32,266 nucleotides of DNA from Pseudomonadales bacterium. GTDB taxonomy: Bacteria; Pseudomonadota; Gammaproteobacteria; Pseudomonadales; Azotimanducaceae. The notes below the pieces were generated by a model. That model did no database searches. It had not been told where the DNA came from and saw only the letters and a list, made by a program, of their open reading frames with translations. The position numbers and the translations under genes were made by a program. Shown here one piece after another: positions 13,656 through 21,732 of this stretch (its first letter is position 1; every line of letters starts with the position of its first letter). The DNA lies in NCBI GenBank assembly GCA_028279305.1, contig JANQOA010000060.1:1-32266 (forward strand), written 5' to 3'.

Positions 13656-15716
13656 CTACTCGGCAAACCGCGCGAGGCGGAAACCGACGTCCTCGCGGCC
13701 GTCGATACCGTAGTCGCGGAACGAATAACGCAACTCGGTGATGGTGCCGTGCATCCAGCTTGAGCCGCGGATGACCCGGTATTCACCGTCTGCCGGGCCC
13801 AGCGGATTGGATACCTCGTCCTTGGACGGAATCTCGTAAAAGTCGTTTATCCATTCCGCCACGTTGCCGCCCAGATCATACAGGCTGCGGCTGTTGGCCT
13901 TAAAGGTGCCTGTCGGCGCAGCCACGGCATGGTTGTCGTTGTAACCGAAAATGACCCTGCCCACCAGGGTCGAAGCGGCACGGTCTGCGTAATTGCCGTG
14001 CCGGTCCGGCGGCGGCAGATTTTTGCCCCACGGAAAGCGCAACTGTTCCGCCTCGGCAGCGGCTTTGCCCTGGGTACGCGCCGCCCAGGCCCATTCCGCT
14101 TCGGTGGGCAGGCGGTAGCCGGTGGCGGTCTGGTTGGTGCCGACCACCTTGCCGAACTCAACCCGGTAGTAGGGCGGCAGGTTTTCCTGTTCGGACAGCC
14201 AGTTACAGTAAGCGGCGGCATCGTGCCAGCTGATGTTGGCCACCGGCATATCATCATCGTCCAATGACGCCTCAACAAACTTGCCGGAGTCGTGGCCGCT
14301 GGCGAATTTGCGGAACTGACCGTTGGTGACCTCATGGGTGCCCAGGTAAAACAGTTTGTCCATCTTCACCTGACGCAGGGTTTCGTTGGCGCGGCGGCCC
14401 GGCTCCCGCCGTGAGGCGCCCATGGTGAAATCATAGGGATCGAACAGCCGCAGGACCTGCCCGCCGGGGGAGGTGATGGTGGGCGTGAGTGCCGCCAGCC
14501 GGGCTTCTGCAAATGTCAGCAGGCGGACCTTAACCTCCTGGGTGAGGCCGGCCTTGGGGGTAATGGTCTGGCTGAAACCGGCGTGTCCGTCCAGGCTGAT
14601 TTCAACCTTGTGCTCAGCAATCGGCAGCGTAAGCGTCTGGTTGGCGGCACCAACATCGCGGCCGTTGATGCGCAGCCGGGCGGCTGCCGGTTCAGCGCGG
14701 AATACGACTTCACCCTGTTCCCGCACCAGGCTGGCATGTATTTTTTCCACCGCACCGCGCGACATGCGGGCGCGATGGGTAAATGTCCGGTAGCCGTTGC
14801 GGATCACCGCCACCTGATGGGTCTGGCCGGATTTCAGATCCAGGCTGATGGGGGTGCGGCCGACAAAGTTGCCATTCACAGTGACCCCGGCGGCGGCCGG
14901 CACGCTGGTGACCTGCAACTGCGCATCCGCCTGCACCAATTGCACGGGCTCCAGGCGCTGCGGCAGCCCGGCCTGGGCGAATATGCGCTGGGTATGGGTT
15001 TTATAACCGTCCAGTTTGACCTGTATTTCCCGTTCACCGGCCAACGCTTCCAGGGTCAGCGGCGTGCGGCCGGCCGCTTCGCCGTCCACGGTCACTTCAG
15101 CCCCTGCAGGGGTGCTGACCAGTTCCACCTCTGCCCAGTTGGGCGCCAGCGACACCGCAAGCTGCTGGTTGATGCGTTTACCTTCCATCACCACGGTAAG
15201 TGTCTGCGGCAGATAGCGGGCGTGGCTGACGCGCAGTTCCTGTTTGCCGGCGGGCAGTTCCACCGGCCCGCGGGCGTCAACCTCGGTGCCGCCGACGGTC
15301 ACGGTGGCGTCCGCCGGGGTCAGGGCCAGTTCAAGGGTGCCCGGCAGCGGTACAAATTCGAACCTCAACGACTGATTGCGCGCTGCGCCCACTTCAAAGG
15401 TCTGTTCCAGGGGATGGTGCAGGGCCGTGCTTGCGGACAGCGTATACACCCCCTCCCGCAACAGGTAAACACCGCCCAGTTCAAACGAAAAACCGCCGCT
15501 GACACTCATAGTCTCAGCACCCGGGAGAAAAATGATCTGCACACTTTTGGAGGTAAAGAGAAACCAGAAAATGGCTGTGACGGCCACCACGGTAACAGCG
15601 GCTGCGTAGTGCAGCGGCCCCAGGCGGCGGCGTTTGGTTTTCGCGTCGCTGGGGGTAAACTTTACCGGCTCAATGCCTGCGCCGCCGGTGCTCTGGTTGT
15701 CCACGTCCGGCGTCAT
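13656..15716 (-). CDS. Membrane-anchored PEGA-repeat protein with SUMF (FGE-like) domain
   Basis: A 686-residue protein: a cytoplasmic tail (1-35), one membrane helix (about 36-54), then a periplasmic part. That part has four PEGA-like repeats at about 125-178, 194-248, 262-320 and 334-388; typical is STPAGAEVTVDGEAAGRTPL with a following LDGYKTH. A SUMF/FGE-sulfatase domain follows (about 418-684), with GYRLPTEAEWAWAAR (533-547), GGNVAEWINDFY (616-627), RVIRGSSWMHG (647-657) and DVGFRLAR. The domain has a single Cys (504), so the catalytic cysteine pair of formylglycine-generating enzyme is missing; it is probably a binding or structural version. PEGA repeats are extracytoplasmic and thought to bind surface proteins or glycans. 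The start has GAGAGGCGGG just upstream. Confidence 0.88.
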   Translation of the reverse strand: MTPDVDNQSTGGAGIEPVKFTPSDAKTKRRRLGPLHYAAAVTVVAVTAIFWFLFTSKSVQIIFLPGAETMSVSGGFSFELGGVYLLREGVYTLSASTALHHPLEQTFEVGAARNQSLRFEFVPLPGTLELALTPADATVTVGGTEVDARGPVELPAGKQELRVSHARYLPQTLTVVMEGKRINQQLAVSLAPNWAEVELVSTPAGAEVTVDGEAAGRTPLTLEALAGEREIQVKLDGYKTHTQRIFAQAGLPQRLEPVQLVQADAQLQVTSVPAAAGVTVNGNFVGRTPISLDLKSGQTHQVAVIRNGYRTFTHRARMSRGAVEKIHASLVREQGEVVFRAEPAAARLRINGRDVGAANQTLTLPIAEHKVEISLDGHAGFSQTITPKAGLTQEVKVRLLTFAEARLAALTPTITSPGGQVLRLFDPYDFTMGASRREPGRRANETLRQVKMDKLFYLGTHEVTNGQFRKFASGHDSGKFVEASLDDDDMPVANISWHDAAAYCNWLSEQENLPPYYRVEFGKVVGTNQTATGYRLPTEAEWAWAARTQGKAAAEAEQLRFPWGKNLPPPDRHGNYADRAASTLVGRVIFGYNDNHAVAAPTGTFKANSRSLYDLGGNVAEWINDFYEIPSKDEVSNPLGPADGEYRVIRGSSWMHGTITELRYSFRDYGIDGREDVGFRLARFAE

Positions 15717-15776
15717 ATCCCGCCTCTCAACGGCAGCCGGAAACGGGTCCTCTTGTAGGCAATGGCCGCCGGCATG

Positions 15777-17270
15777 TCACAGACTTTCCTGACAGGATAC
15801 GTCCACCGGCGAGATGCCCGGCAACACTTCAATGGACATATATATGTCGCGGCAGCCGTCCTGACTGCCGCGGATGGTATATTGGCCCGGCCGCAGGCTG
15901 AGGGTCTTACGGTCGAAGCGCCCCAGCTCACCAACGTTGGACATGATCACCTCGGTGGCGTTGTCTGAAACCAGCACCACGTCAACCGGATCGCGGTACA
16001 GAATGATCAACTGGTCCACGGCATTGATCGCGGCCTGCAGCTTCGGCCCGCGGTGCTCCAGGGTTTTTGCGTTGTTGAGAATATCGATGGCATCCAGGTA
16101 AAGCTGCTGGCGCGACAGCTTGTGCGGCTCACCGGCAATTTTCCCCAGCAGATTGCTGGCTTTGAGGTGCGCCCGCGCGGTGCCCAGACCGTTGGCTGCA
16201 AATTGAATGTTGCGGTCCATTTTCAATACCGCCTGATAGGCATCAATGGCCGCCTGCCATTGTTCTGCAGCCATGGCCTGTTCAGCGTCGGCACGGTGCT
16301 TCTTGATGACAGCGAGGTCGTTTTCTTTGGCCAGCTGCGCCAGCCCGCCTTTGGCGATATCGTTGTCCGGCTCAATGGCCAGGGCGCTGTTAAAGGCGGC
16401 ACGGGCCTGGTCAAACTGCTGATTGTCCAGCAATTTAAAACCGCGGCTGAGGTGTTGGGCCACCTTATTGTCAGACTGCGCGGCAGCCGCCTCGGCGCGA
16501 AGCTGGTCCAGGCCTTTGGTGGCAGGGTCCAGCGCAGCCACCTGATTGTAGACTTCCAGCGCCTGCGCCGGCCGCTCCCCCAGTTCATGGTTTTTGGCGG
16601 TGCGCAGCAGGGTAATTACCTCCGGCAGGTGCTGCACCCGGGCCCGCAACTGCTGCGCATAACTGTCGTCCGCCTTGATATCCAGGGCGCGCTGGATAGC
16701 CACACGGGCTTCATCAGCATTCAAGCTGTCCAGATGCTGCTCGGTCTGCTGCACGTAGTCGTCAAATATCCGTTCCCCCTGCGCAATCAGGTCGGTTAAC
16801 GTGCCGGCTGCTTTTTCATACGCAACCAGGGACTGGGCAAAGTTCTCAGCGGCAAACTCGGCGTCTCCATCCTGTGCCTGGGCCATGGCCAGGTCCAGTT
16901 GCTGTTGGCCCCATTGGGCTACATGCATGTTCTCTTCAAGCTGTATCTGCTGTTCAACGAAGGCCGCCAGGGCCTGTTGGGCCTGTTCCCGGGCGCGCTC
17001 CCGCTGAACCTGGGCAAAGGGGGCCAGGCTGTCGCTGTTGCGGGCCCGGGGTGCTGACGGGTCGGTGTTATCAGCCGCCGCCGGAGCCTTGGGCGCTGCC
17101 GGCTGTACTTCCGGCCGCCAGGTGAAGGCAAAAACCAGCACGCCCGCCACCGCCAGGGAGACGGCAACAATGCGCCAGTCCACCGCCAGCCGTTTGCCCG
17201 CAGCAGGTTTGGACAGGTGCGATAGCGGCGCCTCCAGCGGCTGGATGATATCGGAATCTCTTTCGCTCAT
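15777..17270 (-). CDS. Membrane-anchored TPR protein with C-terminal PEGA-like domain
   Basis: A 497-residue protein with a cytoplasmic N-terminus, one membrane helix (about 33-50), a Pro/Ala linker and a long helical region. TPR-like repeats are visible, for example SRGFKLLDNQQFDQARAAFN followed by SALAIEPDNDIAKGGLAQL, and AEQWQAAIDAYQAVLKMDRN. The last ~60 residues (VVLVSDNATEVIMSNVGELG, then LRPGQYTIRGSQDGCRDIYM) look like one PEGA-like beta domain with two cysteines (near 470 and 493) that may pair. The topology puts TPR and PEGA parts in the periplasm, suiting a scaffold for the adjacent PEGA-SUMF protein. The start shares ATGA with the upstream lipoprotein stop. A 60-base gap with no clear terminator precedes the next gene. 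Confidence 0.82.
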   Translation of the reverse strand: MSERDSDIIQPLEAPLSHLSKPAAGKRLAVDWRIVAVSLAVAGVLVFAFTWRPEVQPAAPKAPAAADNTDPSAPRARNSDSLAPFAQVQRERAREQAQQALAAFVEQQIQLEENMHVAQWGQQQLDLAMAQAQDGDAEFAAENFAQSLVAYEKAAGTLTDLIAQGERIFDDYVQQTEQHLDSLNADEARVAIQRALDIKADDSYAQQLRARVQHLPEVITLLRTAKNHELGERPAQALEVYNQVAALDPATKGLDQLRAEAAAAQSDNKVAQHLSRGFKLLDNQQFDQARAAFNSALAIEPDNDIAKGGLAQLAKENDLAVIKKHRADAEQAMAAEQWQAAIDAYQAVLKMDRNIQFAANGLGTARAHLKASNLLGKIAGEPHKLSRQQLYLDAIDILNNAKTLEHRGPKLQAAINAVDQLIILYRDPVDVVLVSDNATEVIMSNVGELGRFDRKTLSLRPGQYTIRGSQDGCRDIYMSIEVLPGISPVDVSCQESL

Positions 17271-18589
17271 TGCTGGGTTGGAGGGGTGGAGGCCGCATTT
17301 GGTTCACTACTTTTTGCCGCATCCGCCTGCAGCGGAGTATCAGCCCCCGGCACCTCTGCTGCAGACTCCTGCACCTCGTCCGCCGGCGGAGCCATGCCGA
17401 GATCTTCGAAGTAGACGCGGCGCAGAATACGGCGCAGTTCCTGATACTGCTGATCCACCGACCCCTGCAGACGGTGGGTCTGATTTTCCAGCTCAATGGT
17501 TGTGGGCACCAGTTCCGCTTCCGCTGCGCTGCCCAGTTCGCGTAGCCGCTCCGCCTGTTGCTCAGCCTCGTGACGTTTCTGGATGGAGTTGGCAATTAAG
17601 GTTGCACCTGCAGCCACCCCAACCAGCCCGCTGGCATCCACATAAGCATCGTTGCTTTCGTAAATTGCCCCGATGCCGCCGACAATGGCAATGGTACCGC
17701 CGATCAGGCGCGAGCGCGCTTCCGCCCGCAGCTCTTTGTAGGCAATCGCTTCGTCGTAGCTGGCGCGCCGCCAGTTTTGATAAGAGGGGTACATCTGGGA
17801 ATGATAGTTGGCGTAGTAATCATCCAGCGTGTCTATAAATAGATACTCCCGCTCGCGTACCCGGCGCACCCTGGCCAGCATGGGGTCGTTGTCCGCCGGC
17901 AGCCTGACGATTTCGTAGCGGTTGGGTTCCACCTCTTTCACATGGTCGGCAAATGCCTCCCGCGAGAATTCCCGGGCAAATTTCAGCTCCGCGGTGGAGC
18001 GGATGCGCTGGATGTCTGCGGCGGAGAGATTCTGACGGTAAGCCAGCATGTCGTCCGACAGCGATTTGTAAACTCCTTGAAACGCATCGATGTGGGTGGG
18101 AATGGTTTCTTCGTAAGCGTATTTACTGGCCAGCGCGGTATAGGGTTTCACAAACCAGGTGGTGCCGGTGGCGTCCGCCACCTCCACTTCGATGGTCATG
18201 ATTTCACCGTTGGATTCGATGATTTTGCCCGAAACGATCACATCCACCGCATGAGTTGAGCGTGGGATTACCCTTACCGCACCCCAATTGCCGGTGCTCT
18301 GCAGCAGGTTTTTCGCGAAGTAGGGAATGTACTGGGATTCCGCGCGGCGTACTTCCGGCATCACCAGTTGCTCGATACGCTCGTCGTAGTCTTCCGGGAT
18401 ATTGGCGTCAAATACCGCAATACCCACGTCGAGCAGCTCCGACTCCTCCAGGTAGCGGTCCGACTGCTGGGGCGGCGTCATATCCACCACCCGCACGGTG
18501 TGGGAAACACAACCCCCTGCAAGTAGAACTACACACAGACTGATGGAGACAAAACTGAATGCGGTAAGATTGCTGCTGCTGTTTAACAT
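17267..18589 (-). CDS. Predicted lipoprotein with glycine-zipper-like segment
   Basis: A 440-residue protein with a lipoprotein signal (FVSISLCVVLLAGGC, Cys27; +2 is Val, consistent with outer-membrane sorting). Residues ~50-170 look like an alpha/beta domain (LLDVGIAVFDANIPEDYDER, then VRVIPRSTHAVDVIVSGKII), similar in style to CsgG/TolB-like N-terminal lipoprotein folds. A Gly-rich hydrophobic segment (RLIGGTIAIVGGIGAIYES and SGLVGVAAGATLIANSI, about residues 290-335) could insert in or pack against a membrane. A charged coiled-coil-like stretch and a Pro/Ala tail follow. Its ATG directly follows the TAG of the Gly/Gln-rich lipoprotein gene, and its stop overlaps the next start in ATGA. I do not recognise a named family. 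Confidence 0.8.
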   Translation of the reverse strand: MLNSSSNLTAFSFVSISLCVVLLAGGCVSHTVRVVDMTPPQQSDRYLEESELLDVGIAVFDANIPEDYDERIEQLVMPEVRRAESQYIPYFAKNLLQSTGNWGAVRVIPRSTHAVDVIVSGKIIESNGEIMTIEVEVADATGTTWFVKPYTALASKYAYEETIPTHIDAFQGVYKSLSDDMLAYRQNLSAADIQRIRSTAELKFAREFSREAFADHVKEVEPNRYEIVRLPADNDPMLARVRRVREREYLFIDTLDDYYANYHSQMYPSYQNWRRASYDEAIAYKELRAEARSRLIGGTIAIVGGIGAIYESNDAYVDASGLVGVAAGATLIANSIQKRHEAEQQAERLRELGSAAEAELVPTTIELENQTHRLQGSVDQQYQELRRILRRVYFEDLGMAPPADEVQESAAEVPGADTPLQADAAKSSEPNAASTPPTQQ

Positions 18590-19591
18590 CTATCCCTTCT
18601 TGTACTTCTTATACTCTTCCCAAAGCTTCTCTTTCAGTTCCGGGTCTTCTTCCTGCATGGCGGCTTCACGCAGCTGGCGGGCGATGATGTCGTCGTCCTT
18701 GGCGTCGGGCAGGTTGTCAGGCCCGGATTCGCTGCCGCGGCGGGGCGGCGGCGGGCTGCGCGGGATCCGGCGCGGCGCGGGTGCGGAGGAGGGCGCCTGG
18801 GCGGAGCCGCTGCCGGCCTCTTCCGCGCCTGCTTCTTCTGCCGTGGGCAACGGTGCTGAACTGCTGCCGGAACCGGATTGTGATGACGAGTTTATAATGT
18901 CCCGCTCAGCGAGAATTTCGCCGTCAAAATCCCGCAGCGCGCCTTCCAGTTCATCGTCGCCGGTTGGTGATCCGCCTGCGGCTTCCGAACCTTCCTCACC
19001 GCCGCCGCCGCTGCCGCCGCCGGATTGGTCTGCGGATGGCGCCGGTAATTCTTCATTGCTGGTCTGCCAGCCGCCGTTACCGCCGCTGCCGCCGCCTTCA
19101 CCCAGACCACCGTCTGCTCCGCCGCCCTGGGATTCTTCCCAACTGGGGTGTTCAGCCTCGCCGCCTTCACCGGAACCGGAACTCTGTTGACCGTCACCCT
19201 GACCCTGATCTGATTGACCGGAACCGGGTTGCCCCGAGCCGCTTTGACCGGATCCCGATTGGCCGGGCAGGGCTCCGCCGCCGCCGCCGGACTGGCTGCC
19301 GCCTGATTGGCTGCCGCCGGGGATGCTGCTGGGTAAACCGCCGGCCTGCCCGCCGCCGCCGCTCTGGCCGCCGCCCGACTGACTGCCGCCGGATTGGCCG
19401 CCCTGCTGGCCGCCGCCTTGCTGGCCGCCCTGCTGCCCACCCTGTTGGGACGAGGGTAAGCCGCTTGGGGATGGTAAACTGGTTTGTCCGCCGGGCAGGG
19501 GCGTAATGGGTGCACAGGCGCCGAACAGCCAGCCGCAGGCCGCCGCCAGCAGCAGGTTTCTGATGATGGAAAATCCTGAATAATCGGGCAC
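18590..19591 (-). CDS. Gly/Gln/Ser-rich lipoprotein
   Basis: A 333-residue protein from the GTG at 19591, chosen because a perfect AGGAGG (19601-19606) lies nine bases upstream and a lipoprotein signal follows at once (NLLLAAACGWLFGAC, Cys26). The frame stays open upstream to an ATG at 19909, but that extension overlaps the preceding gene by about 200 bases and reads as unstructured basic sequence, so I reject it. Residues ~46-215 are extremely low-complexity: QQGGQQGGQQGGG, SGGSQSGGGQ and similar repeats. An acidic region follows, then a Pro/Arg patch (APAPRRIPRSPPPPRR), then a highly charged C-terminal helix (MQEEDPELKEKLWEEYKKYK). The helix is the likely docking part, and the Gly-rich region a flexible tether from the outer membrane. 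The n-region of the signal is unusually weakly charged. Confidence 0.72.
   Translation of the reverse strand: MPDYSGFSIIRNLLLAAACGWLFGACAPITPLPGGQTSLPSPSGLPSSQQGGQQGGQQGGGQQGGQSGGSQSGGGQSGGGGQAGGLPSSIPGGSQSGGSQSGGGGGALPGQSGSGQSGSGQPGSGQSDQGQGDGQQSSGSGEGGEAEHPSWEESQGGGADGGLGEGGGSGGNGGWQTSNEELPAPSADQSGGGSGGGGEEGSEAAGGSPTGDDELEGALRDFDGEILAERDIINSSSQSGSGSSSAPLPTAEEAGAEEAGSGSAQAPSSAPAPRRIPRSPPPPRRGSESGPDNLPDAKDDDIIARQLREAAMQEEDPELKEKLWEEYKKYKKG
18960..19460. repeat. Low-complexity (GGQ/GGS) coding repeat
   Basis: Short imperfect tandem units based on CTGCTGGCCGCC and CCGCCGGATTGG (plus strand) encode the GGQQ and SGGG runs of the lipoprotein. The purest part is about 19385-19450. Units are multiples of three, so slippage would lengthen or shorten the protein without a frameshift. 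Confidence 0.75.
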
Positions 19592-19600
19592 GGGCTGGGT

Positions 19601-19606
19601 CCTCCT
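19601..19606 (-). promoter_or_regulatory. Ribosome-binding site that sets the GTG start at 19591
   Basis: AGGAGG on the minus strand, nine bases before GTG 19591. It is a full anti-Shine-Dalgarno match and is the main reason for shortening this gene by 106 codons relative to the longest open frame. Confidence 0.75.
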
Positions 19607-19706
19607 GAAAGTGAGGCCGTCATTGGGCTCAGAGTACGCTAACCGATGCAAACTGAATATAGCCTGTACACTGCTGAACACCGTTTTCGTTCCTAAGGTA
19701 TTGATT

Positions 19707-21113
19707 TTAAGTCTGTTTTTCGTCTTTAGCCAGTTGGGCGACAGGGCTTTCCACGGGCTCGGCTGAAGGTTCCCCGTTACTGTCCTTGTCCTGCGCGGCG
19801 GGTTCGGAGGCCTCCTGTTGTTCCGGTGCCTCCGGGACATCATCTGATGCTTTTGGATAATACGTAAAATTGTAGGTGAACGTATGTTGCTCGGTTTCGG
19901 TGGCGACACCTTCGAGCAGGCGCGGCCGGTACACAGCCAGCCGCATGCTGCGGCGCACGCGGAAATCCATCAGGCCGTCGGGTACCGATTCCAGAGTTTT
20001 CAGTTTTCGCACCCGTCCGGCCGGGCTCACCTCAAAGCCTAACTTCACGTGACCCGCCGTAGGCTGCTGATTGTAGCTGCCGTCCGGCGCTTTCGGATCC
20101 GCCGGCTCGGGGAAATAGATCAGCAGCGGTTTGTCAAAACGGCTGGTATCACCGCCGTCTTCAGCGACGCTGTCGTAAACATGATCGTACAGAGTTTTGG
20201 CGGCGTTATTGCGTTCAAACATCAGGTGCCAGTCCGCCAGATCCAGAATGGCATCAGCAATTTTGTCTTTATCATCGGGTTGCTCTGTCTGGCGTATTTC
20301 AACAATTTTCTGCAGTGCCCGTTCACCGGCGGGAAAGTCATTAAACTGCAGGTGCTGGTTGTCCAGATCCGCAGTGGTCAAGCCGGGTGTGGGGCCGGTT
20401 AAGCCGGGCTCGTTGCTGTTGCCGACGTAAAACGGCGGGAACCGGGTCAGGCGGTGGGAACGGGCGATGCCGGTCAGGGCCGGCACCGCGGCCAGGGTGT
20501 TTTCCTGCCTGGCGGTGGTGTGAATGGCCAACGCCCGGTTGTAGAGGCTGCGCGCCGCAACATAGTGGTTGATATGAATGTAGAAATTGGCCAACCGGTA
20601 CAGCGCCGGCAAACCATCTATGTTGTAATCGCCAAACGCTTTTTTGGCCACTTCATAAGCATACTCTTCACGCTGACTGGCGGCTTTCAGGTCACCGGCA
20701 CGGCGGTAGGCGTTGGCTTCACGGTAAACTATCGGCAGTTGGCCAATGTCAAACAGGCCGGTGCTGACTCTGGCGATGTGCCGCGCGCGGTCGTACTTGT
20801 CCAACGCCTGGGCGTATTCCTGGCGCACCATATGCGCGTCCCCGGCCAGGGTCAGGGGAACCATCAGATCTTCGTGATAGCGGTGCCTGGAACCTTCTAT
20901 CTGGCTGACAATAGTTTCCAACTGGTGTTGAGCGGTTTGTGATTCGCCGCTGTGGATCTGCTGCTCCAGAAAAACGTACTCTTCAGGCGTGTCCAACAGG
21001 TAAGCGCTGGCGGTGTCCGCCGCGGCTTCGGTTTGCTGAAGCTGCACGCCGGGCTCCACCTGGGCGGCCAGCGGTGCGGACCAGAGCAGACACCAGGGCA
21101 GCAGTTTCCGCAT
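19707..21113 (-). CDS. Secreted TPR protein with TonB-C-like domain, first gene of the envelope cluster
   Basis: A 468-residue protein from the ATG at 21113, which starts directly at a signal peptide (MRKLLPWCLLWSAPLAAQ; cleavage near residue 18). CCAGG lies a few bases upstream; ATGs at 21131 and 21158 are less suitable because they bury the signal. Residues ~85-310 form TPR-like helical pairs (LAGDAHMVRQEYAQALDKYD, then ALYRLANFYIHINHYVAARS). Residues ~353-420 (GHVKLGFEVSPAGRVRKLKT, then MDFRVRRSMRLAVYRPR) look like the C-terminal beta domain of TonB-type proteins, without the usual membrane helix. An acidic tail follows. A 115-base gap separates it from the next gene, so an internal promoter is possible. 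A periplasmic adaptor role is my inference. Confidence 0.8.
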   Translation of the reverse strand: MRKLLPWCLLWSAPLAAQVEPGVQLQQTEAAADTASAYLLDTPEEYVFLEQQIHSGESQTAQHQLETIVSQIEGSRHRYHEDLMVPLTLAGDAHMVRQEYAQALDKYDRARHIARVSTGLFDIGQLPIVYREANAYRRAGDLKAASQREEYAYEVAKKAFGDYNIDGLPALYRLANFYIHINHYVAARSLYNRALAIHTTARQENTLAAVPALTGIARSHRLTRFPPFYVGNSNEPGLTGPTPGLTTADLDNQHLQFNDFPAGERALQKIVEIRQTEQPDDKDKIADAILDLADWHLMFERNNAAKTLYDHVYDSVAEDGGDTSRFDKPLLIYFPEPADPKAPDGSYNQQPTAGHVKLGFEVSPAGRVRKLKTLESVPDGLMDFRVRRSMRLAVYRPRLLEGVATETEQHTFTYNFTYYPKASDDVPEAPEQQEASEPAAQDKDSNGEPSAEPVESPVAQLAKDEKQT

Positions 21114-21468
21114 ACAAACCTGGAGAGACATAAAGTTCAAAGTGGCTGCTGGCTGCATATTGAATTTCCGCTTATGGTCTTCATGTCCGGCGCCATGTCT
21201 GATCCGGGGAGGTCAAAGTGTGGCACATCGAATGTGAAAATTTCTTGTACGTGCTTGTGCTTTTGTCGTGTGTACGGAGGGCATATCTCAAAGAATTCTA
21301 CCAATGTCTGCAAAAGCTCCGGCTCTGGCGCGATGTCGGTTGGACCGCAAAAGCAGCGTTCAGTTCGAGTTTGGGTAGCGTGAAAACCGCTGTCAAGCCG
21401 CAGTTGCGGCGCGGCGCCTGTAGCCCGGGCATACACATAAACCGCGATGTGCCGTAACATGCCCGGCT
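21114..21468. other. Intergenic region between the envelope cluster and tusA
   Basis: This 355-base region separates the divergent envelope cluster and tusA operon and must hold promoters for both. Apart from an imperfect inverted repeat beside tusA, I see no convincing sigma-70 hexamer pair on either strand. Short open frames on both strands lack ribosome-binding sites and protein-like composition, so I call no gene here. It is less GC-rich than its surroundings. Confidence 0.6.
21422..21468. promoter_or_regulatory. Imperfect inverted repeat abutting the tusA start
   Basis: AGCCCGGGCAT (21422-21432) and ATGCCCGGCT (21459-21468) are complementary with one bulged base and lie 26 bases apart, ending immediately before the GTG of tusA. 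It could be an operator or an mRNA hairpin that hides the translation start. No known regulator motif was recognised. Confidence 0.4.
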
Positions 21469-21732
21469 GTGTCTGAACCTAGAACCGAAAACTCCTTGGA
21501 TAGTGATTCTTCAATAGATACACAGGGTTTGCTGTGCCCGGAGCCGTTGATGCTGGTGCGCAACCGCATTCGCGAACTGGCGCCGTCCCAGGTGCTGCAC
21601 ATCACTGCCACGGACACGTCCACGCACCGCGACTTTGTAAACTTCTGCCGCTTCATGGGGCATGAACTGTTGCGCGCGGATACCGAAGGTCCGGTGCTGG
21701 AGTATTGGATCCGCAAAAAAGGCGGCGCATGA
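21469..21732 (+). CDS. tusA: Sulfur carrier protein TusA
   Basis: An 87-residue TusA/SirA-family protein. The signature DTQGLLCPEPLMLVRNRIRE holds the sulfur-carrying Cys23 in the CPxP motif. The rest follows the family (ITATDTSTHRDFVNFCRFMG, then LEYWIRKKG). TusA takes sulfur from cysteine desulfurase IscS and passes it towards tRNA 2-thiouridine formation and other sulfur uses. The start is GTG at 21469 without a clear Shine-Dalgarno sequence; the N-terminal ~15 residues are not conserved, so an inner start (for example TTG at 21496) is possible. The stop overlaps the next gene in ATGA. Having tusA and a SUF system about 15 kb apart is coincidental as far as I can tell. Confidence 0.9.
   Translation: MSEPRTENSLDSDSSIDTQGLLCPEPLMLVRNRIRELAPSQVLHITATDTSTHRDFVNFCRFMGHELLRADTEGPVLEYWIRKKGGA

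Noticed and set aside
13656..15716. Active formylglycine-generating enzyme
   Set aside because: The catalytic cysteines of FGE are absent and no sulfatase gene is nearby.
14583..15758. 391-codon plus-strand frame opposite the PEGA-SUMF gene
   Set aside because: Antisense to four clear PEGA repeats; no motif or ribosome-binding site of its own.
19592..19909. Upstream extension of the Gly/Gln-rich lipoprotein gene to an ATG at 19909
   Set aside because: It would overlap the TPR gene by about 200 bases, reads as basic unstructured sequence, and would bury the lipoprotein signal. A perfect AGGAGG precedes the GTG at 19591.
21137..21460. Short open frames on both strands in the gap before tusA
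   Set aside because: No ribosome-binding site, no recognisable motif and no coupling to neighbours; the gap is better read as a divergent control region.
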